From NCBI GenBank assembly GCA_963797565.1, contig CAWCPM010000012.1:47185-111184 (forward strand): DNA of 64,000 bases, in the 5' to 3' direction. Both the position numbers and the translations under genes were made by a program. Source of the stretch: JAICYJ01 sp963797565. GTDB lineage: Bacteria > Actinomycetota > Thermoleophilia > Gaiellales > JAICJC01. Of the stretch, positions 1 through 8,352 are shown piece after piece. Position 1 is the stretch's first letter. The number at the start of each line of letters is the position of its first letter. The notes beneath the pieces are model-generated. The model made no database searches, was not told where the DNA came from, and saw only the letters and a list, made by a program, of their open reading frames with translations.

Positions 1-291
1 GATGCCGGCAAGACGTTCACCCCTGAGGTGCTGATGACCGGCGGAGACGCCGTCGTCACCGATCGCGCGAAGCTGACCGGCACCGTCACCGCCGAGGTGG
101 TCGAGCATCTGCGCGGAGAGAAGCTGAAGGTGTTCACGTTCAAGCCGAAGCGCGGCTTCAAGAAGACGCGCGGGCACCGCTCGGAGCTGTCGCGGATCGC
201 GATCTCGTCGATCGGCGCGGCCAAGAAGCCGCGGGCGCCGCGCAAGAAGGCCGAGCCGGCTGCGGCGAAGGAGGAGAACGGTGGCGCATAA
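1..291 (+). CDS. rplU: 50S ribosomal protein L21, 5-prime truncated by window edge
   Basis: L21 binds 23S rRNA in the large ribosomal subunit. Reading frame 1 is open from the first base and ends at TAA 289-291, so about 96 C-terminal residues are present and the start lies outside the window. The L21 signature is clear: VLMTGGDAVVTDRAKLTGTV, then AEVVEHLRGEKLKVFTFK and a KKTRGHR motif. A lysine/alanine-rich tail of about 30 residues follows the conserved core, longer than in the E. coli protein. The stop overlaps the rpmA start, which is the usual rplU-rpmA coupling. Confidence 0.95.
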   Translation, partial: DAGKTFTPEVLMTGGDAVVTDRAKLTGTVTAEVVEHLRGEKLKVFTFKPKRGFKKTRGHRSELSRIAISSIGAAKKPRAPRKKAEPAAAKEENGGA

Positions 292-526
292 GAAGGGACT
301 CGGTTCCTCCAAGAACGGGCGCGACTCCAACGCGAAGCGGCTGGGCGTGAAGGTGTTCGCCGGCGAGACGGTGACCGCAGGCGCGATCATCGTGCGCCAG
401 CGCGGCACGCGCTTCTATCCCGGCGCCGGCACCGGCCTGGGCGGCGACGACACGCTGTTTGCGACGACGGACGGCATCGTCGAGTTCACGCAGCGCAAGG
501 GCAAGCGCTTCATCAGCGTCGCGTAA
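281..526 (+). CDS. rpmA: 50S ribosomal protein L27
   Basis: L27 sits next to the peptidyl-transferase centre. The 81-residue product starts MAHKKGLGSSKNGRDSNAKR, the canonical L27 N-terminus with no cleavable leader of the Firmicutes type, and continues with the conserved GTRFYPG and DDTLFA segments. The start is GTG at 281, preceded by a good Shine-Dalgarno (GAAGGAGGAG, 267-276) that lies inside the end of rplU. The two genes overlap by 11 bases and are surely co-transcribed. Confidence 0.97.
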   Translation: MAHKKGLGSSKNGRDSNAKRLGVKVFAGETVTAGAIIVRQRGTRFYPGAGTGLGGDDTLFATTDGIVEFTQRKGKRFISVA

Positions 527-587
527 GCGACCTCGCCCAACCCTCCCGGACGCACCCGGGCGCTCCGAGTCACCTACGCTTAGCCGC

Positions 588-1883
588 ATGTTCTCCGACC
601 ATGCCACGGTGTTCGTGCAGGGCGGCCGCGGCGGCGATGGCTGCGTCAGCTTCCGCCGTGAGAAGTTCGTGCCGCGCGGCGGTCCGGACGGCGGCGACGG
701 CGGCGACGGCGGGGCCGTCGAGCTGGTGGCCGACCCCGACCTGCGCGACCTGACCAAGTTCCGCTTCGCCTCCCACTTCAAGGCGCCCCGCGGCACCCAC
801 GGCCAGGGCTCTGGCAAGCACGGCCGCCGCGGCCGGCCGATGTCGATCACGGTGCCGGTCGGCACCCAGGTGTGGCTGCGCGACGAGGGCACCCTGCTGG
901 CCGACCTCGCCCACCCCGGCGCCCGCGTGCAGGTGGCGGCCGCGGGCAGCGGCGGCGGCGGCAACCGCCGCTACGCGACCGCGAACCGCCGCGCTCCCAC
1001 CACCGCCGAGGTGGGCGAGCTGGGCGAGGAGCGCTGGCTGGAGCTGCGCCTGAAGCTGGTCGCCGACGCTGCGCTGCTGGGCTTCCCCAACGCCGGTAAG
1101 TCGTCGCTGCTGCGCCGCATCTCGAACGCCAAGCCGAAGGTGGCCGACTACCCGTTCACCACCATCGACCCGGTGCTCGGCACCGTCGACGGCCCCGACA
1201 GCCAGCTGACCGTGGCCGATGTCCCCGGCCTGCTCGAAGGCGCCAGCGAGGGCGTCGGCCTCGGCCACGAGTTCCTCGCCCACCTCGAGCGCGCCCGCCT
1301 GCTGATCCACCTGGTCGAGGCCTGCGACGACCCCGCCGACGTGATCCATCGACGCGACACCATCAACCGCGAGCTGGCCCTGCACGGCGGCGGTCTGGCC
1401 GACCGGCCGCAGATCTTCGTGCTGTCCAAGATCGACCTGATCGAGCAGTCGCGGCGCGAGTCGCTGACCGCGGAGTGTGGCGCCGAGCTGGCGATCTCCT
1501 CGGCCACCGGCGAGGGCATCGATCGCCTGATCGCGCTGCTGTTCGAGCGCGTCCCGGAGCTGCCGGTGCACGACGCGATCGTGCCGGCCGACGAGCCGGA
1601 GCTGGCCGACTTCCTCGTCTACCGCCCGGCTCCGCCGGCCCGCCGCGAGTACAAGATCCTGCGTGACGCGGGCACGCTGCGGGTCGCCGGCCGTGGCATC
1701 GAGCGGCTGGCGTCGTCGCTGGAGCTGGACGACCAGGCCGGCGTGGCCGAGTTGACGGCCGAGCTGGAGCGGCTCGGTGTCGAGTCGGCGCTGCGCGCGG
1801 CCGGCGCCAAGCCCGGCGACGAGATCCTGCTCGGCGCCCACAGCTTCAGCTTCCAGCCCGCGCGCGAGCCGGAACCCGCCTGA
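588..1883 (+). CDS. obg: GTPase Obg/CgtA
   Basis: Obg is an essential GTPase that works in 50S subunit maturation. The 431-residue product has the Gly-rich Obg fold (about residues 1-158), a G domain with P-loop GFPNAGKSSLL, switch II DVPGLLEGASEGVGLGHEFL and base-recognition SKIDL, and a C-terminal OCT domain from about residue 340. I start it at ATG 588 because MFSDHATVFVQGG matches family N-termini, although the frame is open further upstream. A TACGCT -10 element at 575-580 lies 7 bases before this ATG and suggests a second, leaderless promoter inside the rplU-rpmA-obg cluster. The stop overlaps nadD. Confidence 0.96.
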   Translation: MFSDHATVFVQGGRGGDGCVSFRREKFVPRGGPDGGDGGDGGAVELVADPDLRDLTKFRFASHFKAPRGTHGQGSGKHGRRGRPMSITVPVGTQVWLRDEGTLLADLAHPGARVQVAAAGSGGGGNRRYATANRRAPTTAEVGELGEERWLELRLKLVADAALLGFPNAGKSSLLRRISNAKPKVADYPFTTIDPVLGTVDGPDSQLTVADVPGLLEGASEGVGLGHEFLAHLERARLLIHLVEACDDPADVIHRRDTINRELALHGGGLADRPQIFVLSKIDLIEQSRRESLTAECGAELAISSATGEGIDRLIALLFERVPELPVHDAIVPADEPELADFLVYRPAPPARREYKILRDAGTLRVAGRGIERLASSLELDDQAGVAELTAELERLGVESALRAAGAKPGDEILLGAHSFSFQPAREPEPA

Positions 1884-2440
1884 TGCGGATCGGCGTGTTC
1901 GGCGGCGAGTTCGACCCGCCGCATCTCGGACACCTGGCGGTGGTGCGGGCCGCCCGCGAGCAGCTCGCGCTCGACCGGCTGCTGGTGATGCCCACCGGCC
2001 ACCCGCCGCACCGGGATGCCTCACCAACATCGGCCGAGGACCGCCTGCAGATGGCGCAGCTGGCCTTTGCCGGCGAGCCCGGCGTCGAGGTCAGCCGGAT
2101 CGAGCTGAACCGGGAGGGACCGAGCTACACGGTGGACACGCTGCGAGGGCTGGCGCCGCTGGGCGAGCTGGTGCTGATCGTGGGCGCCGATCAGTGCGAT
2201 CTGCGCAGCTGGCGCGAGCCGGACGAGATCCGGAGGCTGGCGTCGCTGGCGGTTGCCCCGCGCGGCGGGTATGTCCGTGTTTCCGGCGCGAACGTGATCG
2301 AGCTCGACATGGCCCCCGTCGACCTGTCGTCGACGACCGTCCGCGAACGTCTGGCCGAGGGCGTGGGGGAGGACGCGGTGGATCCCGCGGTGCTCGGGCT
2401 GATCAGGGCGCGCGGGCTCTACGGCAGACCCCCGTGCTAG
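1883..2440 (+). CDS. nadD: Nicotinate-nucleotide adenylyltransferase
   Basis: NadD transfers AMP from ATP to nicotinate mononucleotide in NAD synthesis. The 185-residue protein opens with the nucleotidyltransferase signature GVFGGEFDPPHLGHL, has PTGHPPHR for nucleotide binding, and ends with the SSTTVRERL motif that corresponds to the family ISxTxxR signature. ATG 1883 overlaps the obg stop by one base (TGATG). Adjacency to obg and rsfS is conserved in many bacteria and supports the assignment. Confidence 0.95.
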   Translation: MRIGVFGGEFDPPHLGHLAVVRAAREQLALDRLLVMPTGHPPHRDASPTSAEDRLQMAQLAFAGEPGVEVSRIELNREGPSYTVDTLRGLAPLGELVLIVGADQCDLRSWREPDEIRRLASLAVAPRGGYVRVSGANVIELDMAPVDLSSTTVRERLAEGVGEDAVDPAVLGLIRARGLYGRPPC

Positions 2441-2471
2441 GCTGCTTCGGAGGGTATTTGGAGCTGATCAC

Positions 2472-2825
2472 CTGACCACGAGTCTCGAACTGGCACATCG
2501 CATCGCCGCCCTGGCGGACGAGAAGCTTGCCTCTGACATCGTGATCCTGGACATGACCGATGTGGTCAGCTACACGGACCATTTCGTGATCTGCTCCGGC
2601 CGCAACCCGCGCCAGACGCAGGGGATCGCGGCCGAGATCCGGGAGGCGCTGAAGCGCGACCGCATCCTCTCCCGCAACATCGACGGGGAGCGGCAGGGCG
2701 ACTGGATCCTGCTCGACTACCTGGACGTGATCGTGCACGTGTTCACGCCCGACGCGCGATCGTTCTACCGGCTCGAGTCGCTCTGGGGCGAGGTTCCCAG
2801 CGAGTCGTACGCCCAGGGTGCCTGA
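2472..2825 (+). CDS. rsfS: Ribosomal silencing factor RsfS, probable CTG start
   Basis: RsfS binds L14 and blocks subunit joining in starved cells. The conserved core is plain: DMTDVVSYTDHFVICSG, QGDWILLDYLDVIVHVF and YRLESLWG. No ATG, GTG or TTG exists in frame upstream of GTG 2541, and starting there would cut about 23 conserved residues off the N-terminus. The codon that gives a family-like N-terminus (xTTSLELAHRIAALADEK) is CTG at 2472, with GGAG at 2460-2463 as ribosome binding site. A CTG start is therefore inferred; a lost base upstream is the alternative. The end overlaps the next gene by 8 bases. Confidence 0.85.
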   Translation: MTTSLELAHRIAALADEKLASDIVILDMTDVVSYTDHFVICSGRNPRQTQGIAAEIREALKRDRILSRNIDGERQGDWILLDYLDVIVHVFTPDARSFYRLESLWGEVPSESYAQGA

Positions 2826-3222
2826 CCGCACCTTCACGCTCGCCGAGGCGCAGGCGCTGCTGGACGAGGTGGTGCGCCCGCTGGCCGAGCGGATGGTGGA
2901 GCTGTGCGCTGCGGTGGAGCCGCTGCAGCGCGAGTGGCGGACGATCGTGATCGCGATCGGCTCCAACGGCGGCGGGCTCGACCACGAGCGGGCGAGCGCG
3001 CTGCGGGAGTCGCTGGAGCAGGCGCAGGCGGAGGTGGGCGAGCTGGTGGGTGAGGTGCTGGCGCTGGGCGTGCAGGTGAAGGACCCGGCGCAGGGGCTGC
3101 TCGACTTCCCGGCCGTGATCGACGGACAACCGGCGCTGCTGTGCTGGCTCGTGGGCGAGCAGCGGATCGAGTTCTGGCACACGTTGGAGGGTGGGTTCGC
3201 GGGCAGGCAGCCGCTGCCGTGA
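2818..3222 (+). CDS. DUF2203-type protein
   Basis: The 134-residue protein begins PDRTFTLAEAQALLDEVVRP and carries long amphipathic helices followed by LLDFPAVIDGQPALLCWLVGE and IEFWHTLEGGFAGRQPLP, a pattern I recognise from DUF2203 proteins. No catalytic motif is evident and the function is unknown. GTG 2818 overlaps the rsfS stop by 8 bases, and its own stop overlaps the following GTG, so it belongs to the same operon. Identification rests on recall of the family pattern, not on a search. Confidence 0.7.
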   Translation: MPDRTFTLAEAQALLDEVVRPLAERMVELCAAVEPLQREWRTIVIAIGSNGGGLDHERASALRESLEQAQAEVGELVGEVLALGVQVKDPAQGLLDFPAVIDGQPALLCWLVGEQRIEFWHTLEGGFAGRQPLP

Positions 3223-3771
3223 GCGCCGGCGCGCACCTGAACGCGGCGCTGGCGGCGGAGCGGGACGCGTACGCGGAGCAGCTGGCCGGCCGGCCGTCGG
3301 CCGCGCTGTACCGCGCTGCGCGCGATGCCTATCTGGCGTCGCACGCCGAGACCGGGCCGCGGAGCTGGGGCCGGCTGATCGGCGCGCTGAAGATGGCGAT
3401 CCTGGCCGGACGACGGCGTGGCGGAGGTGGCTGCGCAGGCGCTGGCCGACGCCGAGGGAGCCGAAGGCCCCGCGGCCGGCTATGCGCGGGCGCTGGCGGC
3501 GGTCGCGACCGGTGCCGCGCCGGACACGTCGGAGATGCTCGCGGCCGGCGATGCCTTCGCGCGCACGGGGCGGGCGCTGCAGGCGCTGGCCGACGGCGAC
3601 GCGGCCGGTTACCGGGCCGCGCTGGGCGAGATCATGGCCGACTTCGAGGCTCGCGACCAGCACCTGTCGGGCGTGGCGGTGGCGGACACGGCGATGGTGC
3701 TCGAGCGGCTGGCGGAAGCGCGTGGGATGGCCGTCCACCCGGTCAGCGCGCTGCTGCCGCAGGCCGTCTGA
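3219..3771 (+). CDS. Conserved helical protein of unknown function, frameshifted
   Basis: Reading from GTG 3219 (overlapping the previous stop as GTGA) gives MSAGAHLNAALAAERDAYAE and an alanine-rich helical region. The frame then derails near 3408; the natural continuation is in the +1 frame (VAEVAAQALADAEGAEG onward) to the stop at 3769-3771. Removing one G at 3408 restores about 183 residues. I do not recognise the family. The helical repeats and the KxxxILA...FEARDQHLSGVAVADT segments suggest an all-alpha cytosolic protein. The shift is probably a sequencing error, as elsewhere in this window. Confidence 0.6.
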
Positions 3772-3799
3772 TCCGGGACGAGAGCGCCGCGGGCCTCGA

Positions 3800-3805
3800 T
3801 ATACT
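3800..3805 (+). promoter_or_regulatory. -10 element of tRNA-Ala
   Basis: TATACT ends 10 bases before the mature tRNA 5-prime end, the right distance for initiation a few bases upstream of the tRNA. No convincing -35 is visible. Confidence 0.6.
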
Positions 3806-3815
3806 TCGACGCCTC

Positions 3816-3888
3816 GGGGCTATAGCTCAGTTGGGAGAGCGTCGCGCTGGCAGCGCGAAGGTCACCGGTTCGAGCCCGGTTAGCTCCA
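3816..3888 (+). tRNA. tRNA-Ala (anticodon GGC)
   Basis: The 73-base sequence folds as a standard cloverleaf. The acceptor GGGGCTA pairs with TAGCTCC, the D arm is AGCTCAGTTGGGAGAGC-like, the anticodon stem TCGCG/CGCGA encloses loop CTGGCAG with anticodon GGC, and the T arm is ACCGG-TTCGAGC-CCGGT. The discriminator is A; CCA is not encoded. This tRNA may be the attachment target of a lost element, because its 3-prime half recurs about 430 bases downstream. Confidence 0.97.
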
Positions 3889-3988
3889 TACCCGCGAAAG
3901 CCCTGGCCACGACCGGCGGCCCGTACCCTCGGCCGTTCTGCACACTTTACGGCGGGGTGGTAAAGGCGCATACTCTGGCCAAGATCGA

Positions 3989-4183
3989 ATGACCCCGATT
4001 GGAATCGAGGATGGCATGGTTTGGAACCGGTTGACGATCGTTACGGTTGTCCTCGGTGTCGCGACGCTGGTTCTTGCGGTTTCTGGCGCGACTGGGACGT
4101 GGTGGCCAGTCTTGATCTGCGGGATCTTGTTCGTGATTGGATTGGTCATGGTGTTCCGGGAGCGAGCGGCGACCCGCACTTGA
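3989..4183 (+). CDS. Small two-helix membrane protein
   Basis: The predicted 64-residue product has two hydrophobic segments (about residues 14-34 and 38-56, including WWPVLICGILFVIGLVMVF) and ends with charged FRERAATRT, so both ends may face the cytoplasm. It could also start at ATG 4016. TACTCT at 3971-3976 is a possible -10. It lies alone between the tRNA-Ala and a detached tRNA-Ala 3-prime half, in DNA somewhat poorer in GC than the surroundings, so it may be cargo left by an integrative element. No function can be assigned. Confidence 0.5.
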   Translation: MTPIGIEDGMVWNRLTIVTVVLGVATLVLAVSGATGTWWPVLICGILFVIGLVMVFRERAATRT

Positions 4184-4281
4184 TACCACTGGCGGCGCTG
4201 GTGGAAGACCCGGCGTGACGCCGGCTCCACGCCTAAACGCCTCGGAACGCACCCACGCAACCAAGCCACCCGACACCCGGC

Positions 4282-4321
4282 GGCAGCTCGCATGTCGTCG
4301 GTTCGATCCCGGTTAGCTCCA
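4282..4321 (+). repeat. Detached 3-prime half of tRNA-Ala (att-like)
   Basis: From the anticodon base onward this 40-base stretch aligns position by position with tRNA-Ala: GGCAG, CTCGC, ATGTC, then GTCGG-TTCGATC-CCGGT and TAGCTCCA. The last 24 bases differ from the intact gene at one position. No 5-prime half precedes it. Duplicated tRNA 3-prime halves are typical products of tyrosine-recombinase integration, but no integrase remains nearby; a decayed tandem tRNA is the alternative. Confidence 0.6.
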
Positions 4322-4327
4322 TTGGCG

Positions 4328-5674
4328 TCAGTGCGCCGCGGGCAGAGTGACCGTGGCCAGCGTGCCACCGCCCGGCCGGTCTTTCAGGGCGATGCTTCCG
4401 CTCTGAACCTCGGCAAGCGCCTGCGAGATCGCCAGGCCAAGCCCGATGCCGTCGCCGTCGTGGGCGAACCGGTCGAACACGTGATCGCGCAGCTTCTGAT
4501 CGATCCCGGTGCCGCGATCGGCGACCGTGATGTCGACCACGCGACCGCGCTGCATGGCCAACAGTTCGATGGGCGCTCCGTCGGGGCTGTGCTCATCCGC
4601 GTTTCGCGCCAGGTTCAGCACGATCTGGCGCAGCACGTCCTCGTCAGCGGAAACCGTCACCCCACTGTCGGCGGCAACCGACCACGCTCGGTCACCGACC
4701 GGCGACAGCTGTGACGCGATCGAAAGCAGGAGCGGCTCAACGGTCACCGGCACAATGTTCAGCCGCTCGACCTCGCTGGCCCGAGCCAGCTGCAGCAGTC
4801 CCTCGACCAGCCGGCCCATGCGGTCGATCTCGTCAATCGCGACGGCGATCGCCTGCTGTCGCTGCTCGGGCGTGGCATCCGGGCCTTCAGAGATCAGCTC
4901 CAGGTGGCCGCGGGCGATGGTAAGCGGAGTCCGCAACTCGTGCGACGCGTCCTCGAGGAACCGCTTCTGTGCGTCGAAGGCGGTCTCCAGGCGGCTCAGC
5001 ATGCGGTCGATCGCGGCGGCCACCGCACCGATCTCATCGCCGTTGTCGAGGCCGGTGCGGAGCCCCATCGCGTCGGGGGCGACCTCGTTCGCGAGCGCCG
5101 TGATCGACTCCAGCGGCTGCAGGCCGCGCCTGGCTGCGAACCACGCCCCGACCGACGTCAGCAGCACGCCGACCACGCCCGCGAGCAACGTCGCGTGCAG
5201 CAGCCCCTCCATCGACTCCAGCACCGGCTGAAGCGGCGCCGCTGCGACCGCGTACTCGCCGCGGTCATTCGGTACGGCACTGACCCGGAAGCGGCCTGAC
5301 GGCAGCGTCACCGTGGCCACCCGCTCGCGCCCGGAGAAGAGTCCCATGCGCTGGGCGGCGATTATCAGATCGCGTGCCTCGGCGCTCGAGGCGATCACGC
5401 GCCGGTCGTCGTACAGCGCCAGCAGATGGCCGGATCCGACCGCCTCGCGGGCGTTCACGATCTGTTCGTCGGACTCCTGCCCGCCGCCTTGCTCGGCCGC
5501 TTCCGTGCGCGATCCGAGCGTGCGCGCGTCCGTCCGTAGCGAGCTGTCCATGCGGCTCAGGGCATCGCGGTGAGCGACCGCATAGACCGTCAGCAGGCTG
5601 ATTGCGAGCACGATCAAGGCCAGCCCGGCATAGAGCACGGCCAGGCGCGTGCGCAGGGAGGCGCGTCGGATCAT
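4328..5674 (-). CDS. Sensor histidine kinase
   Basis: This 448-residue kinase has an N-terminal membrane helix (about 12-33), an extracytoplasmic sensor region, a second helix (about 158-180), a HAMP segment starting ARRGLQPLESI, a HisKA domain with the phospho-acceptor His in SHELRTPLTIARG, and an ATPase domain with NLARNADEH (N box), DRGTGID (G1) and GIGLGLAISQ (G2). ATG 5674 overlaps the stop of the response regulator gene (ATGA), so the two are co-transcribed and form one two-component system. The stimulus is not evident. Confidence 0.93.
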   Translation of the reverse strand: MIRRASLRTRLAVLYAGLALIVLAISLLTVYAVAHRDALSRMDSSLRTDARTLGSRTEAAEQGGGQESDEQIVNAREAVGSGHLLALYDDRRVIASSAEARDLIIAAQRMGLFSGRERVATVTLPSGRFRVSAVPNDRGEYAVAAAPLQPVLESMEGLLHATLLAGVVGVLLTSVGAWFAARRGLQPLESITALANEVAPDAMGLRTGLDNGDEIGAVAAAIDRMLSRLETAFDAQKRFLEDASHELRTPLTIARGHLELISEGPDATPEQRQQAIAVAIDEIDRMGRLVEGLLQLARASEVERLNIVPVTVEPLLLSIASQLSPVGDRAWSVAADSGVTVSADEDVLRQIVLNLARNADEHSPDGAPIELLAMQRGRVVDITVADRGTGIDQKLRDHVFDRFAHDGDGIGLGLAISQALAEVQSGSIALKDRPGGGTLATVTLPAAH

Positions 5675-6331
5675 TCAGCCAACATGCGGTATCCGACGCC
5701 GCGCACGGTCTCGATCGCGCCGGGCGCCAGCTTCTGGCGGAGCGACGCGATGTAGACATCGATCATGTTGGAGCGCACATCGACCACGGCGTCCCATGCC
5801 CCCTCCGCGAGTTGCGATCGTGTCAGCACCTGCCCGGCGTTGCGCATGAGGTAGGCCAGCAGCGTGAACTCGCGGCTGGACAGCGTGAACATGCCGATCG
5901 GAGACTCCAGCTCCCGCCGGTAGATGTCCAGCCTGGCGCTCGCCGGCCTCCAGGATCTCCCCCGGCGCGTCCACCTGGCGACGGATCTGGGCGCGTATGC
6001 GCGCCGTCAGCTCACGGAACGAGAAGGGCTTGACGACGTAGTCAACCGCCCCCAGTTCGAGCCCGTGGATCCTGTCCTCGACCTCCGAGCGCGCGGTCAG
6101 CATGATCACCGGGACGCCCGGCACCACTCCCCGCAGTGCCTCGAGCAGCTCGAACCCGTCGGCTCCCGGCATCATCACGTCGAGCACCGCCAGCGTGGGC
6201 GGATCCGCCCTGGCCATCGATAGCGCCTGGTCGGCGCCGGCAGCTGCCTGCACCTCAAAGCCCTGTGCGCGGAGGCCGCGCTCGAGCAGGCTCAGCAGCC
6301 GTGGTTCGTCGTCGACGACAAGCAGGTGCAT
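5671..6331 (-). CDS. OmpR-family response regulator, frameshifted
   Basis: The receiver domain starts MHLLVVDDEPRLLSLLERG with phospho-acceptor Asp in AVLDVMMPGADG and Lys in VVKPFSF. The winged-helix domain carries FTLSSREFTLLAYLMRNAGQ and ends RGVGYRMLAE. The two parts are in different frames: the sequence slips by one base near 5937 in the linker, and removing one base gives a normal 219-residue protein. The partner is the adjacent kinase. A single-base insertion error is likelier than genuine decay, since both domains are intact. Confidence 0.85.
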
Positions 6332-6403
6332 GCGGTGACGGTATCGCGCACCGGCCGGCCCCCGCGAGCGTCTGTGAAGGACCGCTCATCTTGCGCGGCC
6401 ACA

Positions 6404-6742
6404 GTGAGTCGCGTGGATCGTCAACGACTACGCCGCCGCGACCTTGGTCGCGACCGGGTTTCGCGCCTGACCAGGGCGGTCGCGATCGCCGCCGCGGTCG
6501 GCGCGCTGCTCGTGTCCGTCGGCGCCGCGCGCTCGAACCCGGGCCGCTTCACCAGCCCGCCGAAGGCGGCGTCGGCCGTGGCCTCCGGTCGGCCGGCGCA
6601 TCATCACCGTCGCATCCGTTCTGATGCGGGCGGGAGCACCACGGTGCCCCAGCAGACGACCCCCGCACCACCTGCGGCCACGAACCCGCCGGCGGTGACA
6701 GCCACTCCGGCGCCCCCGGTGGTCGTCTCCGGCGGGTCGTGA
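6404..6742 (+). CDS. Small membrane-anchored Thr/Pro-rich protein
   Basis: About 112 residues from GTG 6404 (GTG 6413 is an alternative). An Arg-rich N-terminus precedes one hydrophobic helix (TRAVAIAAAVGALLVSVGAA), followed by a low-complexity Pro/Thr/Ala tail with no folded domain. The stop overlaps the apbE start, making it the first gene of the redox operon. In such operons the upstream gene often encodes an FMN-binding acceptor for ApbE; here the tail stops before any such domain and no clear flavinylation motif is seen. The function is unknown. Confidence 0.55.
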   Translation: MSRVDRQRLRRRDLGRDRVSRLTRAVAIAAAVGALLVSVGAARSNPGRFTSPPKAASAVASGRPAHHHRRIRSDAGGSTTVPQQTTPAPPAATNPPAVTATPAPPVVVSGGS

Positions 6743-7681
6743 TGGGCACCGCATCGGGCACGTACCGGTCGCAGTTCCAGGCGCTCGGGACGACCGCGGT
6801 CGTGGCGGTCACCAGCTCCCACCGGCTCTCGGCAGCGACCGCCCTGGTCGCCGCCGAGTTGGCGGCGGTCGACCGTGCGTACAGTCGCTTTCGGCCCGAC
6901 TCGGAGCTGATGGTTCTCTGCGGCCGGGCCGGACAGACCATGCCGGTCAGCCCGCTGCTGGCTGCGGCGCTGGCCGCGGCACTGCACGCGGCGGAGTCCA
7001 CCGGGAGGCCTGGTCGACCCGACCGTCGGGGCGGCCGTCTCGGCGCTGGGATACGACCGCGACTTCGCGTCTTTGACCGACTCGCACCCCGCGCTGCCGG
7101 CCGAACGCGCGGCACCCGGACCGTCGGCGATCGAGTTTGACCCGACCCGTCGCACCGCCCGCGTCGCCCCTGGTACGCAGCTCGATCTGGGTGCGACCGG
7201 GAAGGCGCTTGCCGCCGACCGAGCCGCCGCCAGGGCTGCTGCCGCCGCCGGCTGCGGCGTGCTCGTGTCGCTGGGCGGCGACGTCGCCGTCGCCGGCCGC
7301 GCGCCGGAAGGCGGCTGGGCGATCGGCATCGCCGACGACCACCGCGCACAGGTCTCGGGCATCCACCAGACGATCGCGATCGATCGCGGCGGCATCGCCA
7401 CATCGAGCACCACCACGCGTGCCTGGCGCTGCGCAGGTGAGGACTGCCACCACATCGTGGATCCGGCGCGAGGGCGATCGGCCGAGGTGGTGTGGCGTAC
7501 CGTCAGCGTCGCCGCCGGTTCGTGCGTGGCGGCAAACACGGCCAGCACCGCCGCGATCGTCGACGGTCCCGGAGCGGTCGCGCGCCTTCTGCGCGGCGGC
7601 CTGCCTGCGCGCCTGGTCGCGGCCGGTGGCGAGGTGGTCACGGTCGGCGGTTGGCCGCAGGAGCGGAACGAGGCGGCATGA
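6742..7681 (+). CDS. apbE: FAD:protein FMN transferase (ApbE family), frameshifted
   Basis: ApbE proteins attach FMN covalently to Ser/Thr of extracytoplasmic redox proteins. The family elements are present: FQALGTTAVV near the start, SRFRPDSEL, GLVDPTVGAAVSALGYD, LDLGATGKALAADRA, GVLVSLGGDVAVAG, HHIVDPARG and a C-terminal NTASTAAIV metal-site region. The frame slips by one base in a GGG run near 7003; deleting one G gives a continuous 312-residue protein. ATG 6742 follows an in-frame GTG at 6739 and overlaps the preceding stop, and its stop overlaps the next gene (ATGA). No obvious signal peptide or lipobox is seen at this start. Confidence 0.85.
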
Positions 7682-8352
7682 GCACCGTCGGGCTGGACAC
7701 GCGCACGCTCTGGTACCTGTCGAGAGGCACGGGCATGGTCACGCTGATGCTGCTGACGCTGACGCTGGTGCTGGGCATCGCGGCAATGCGGGAGGGGCGG
7801 TGGCTGGGGGCGCCACGGTTCGTCGTATCCGGCCTGCATCGCAACGTGTCGTTGCTGGTGGTCGCGTTCGTCTCGGTGCACATCGCGACGTCGGTGATCG
7901 ACCCGTTCGTCGGCATCCGGCTGATCGACGCGGTCGTGCCGTTCGTCTCGTCCTACCGGACGGTGTGGGTCGGACTCGGCGCGCTGGCGGTCGACCTGCT
8001 GGCCGCGGTGATCGTGACCAGCCTGCTGCGGGTGCGGCTGGGCCTCGGCGCCTGGCGGGCGGTGCACTGGGCCGTGTACCTGATCTGGCCGGTCGCGGTC
8101 GTCCACGCCCTCGGTACCGGGTCCGACGTCCAGTCCGGGCTGCTGCCCGTGGTGGTGGCGGTGTGCACGGCGGTCGTGCTCGCGGCCGGCGCTCTGCGGG
8201 TCGTGACCGCCGACATCCCGGCCTGGCAACGCGGCGCCTGGGCGACGACCGGCTTGGTGGTGATGCTGGTGGTGACCGCCTGGACGCTGGGCGGCCCGCT
8301 CCAGACCGGCTGGGCCCAGAGCGCCTCGATCGTGGCGTGGGGGCACCCGTGA
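7678..8352 (+). CDS. Ferric-reductase-like heme b membrane protein
   Basis: A 224-residue integral membrane protein with about six helices. Two pairs of histidines, H54/H68 and H130/H143, lie 13-14 residues apart in consecutive helices (LHRNVSLLVVAFVSVHIA and VHWAVYLIWPVAVVHA). This matches the bis-heme arrangement of the ferric reductase/NOX/MsrQ transmembrane domain. It lacks a fused FAD/NAD domain, so electrons must come from a partner, plausibly the NuoF-like protein or ferredoxin encoded just downstream. ATG 7678 overlaps the apbE stop; GTG of the next gene overlaps its stop. Confidence 0.8.
   Translation: MSTVGLDTRTLWYLSRGTGMVTLMLLTLTLVLGIAAMREGRWLGAPRFVVSGLHRNVSLLVVAFVSVHIATSVIDPFVGIRLIDAVVPFVSSYRTVWVGLGALAVDLLAAVIVTSLLRVRLGLGAWRAVHWAVYLIWPVAVVHALGTGSDVQSGLLPVVVAVCTAVVLAAGALRVVTADIPAWQRGAWATTGLVVMLVVTAWTLGGPLQTGWAQSASIVAWGHP

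Noticed and set aside
2541..2825. Start of rsfS at GTG 2541
   Set aside because: It would remove about 23 conserved N-terminal residues that are well formed in frame upstream; CTG 2472 explains them better.
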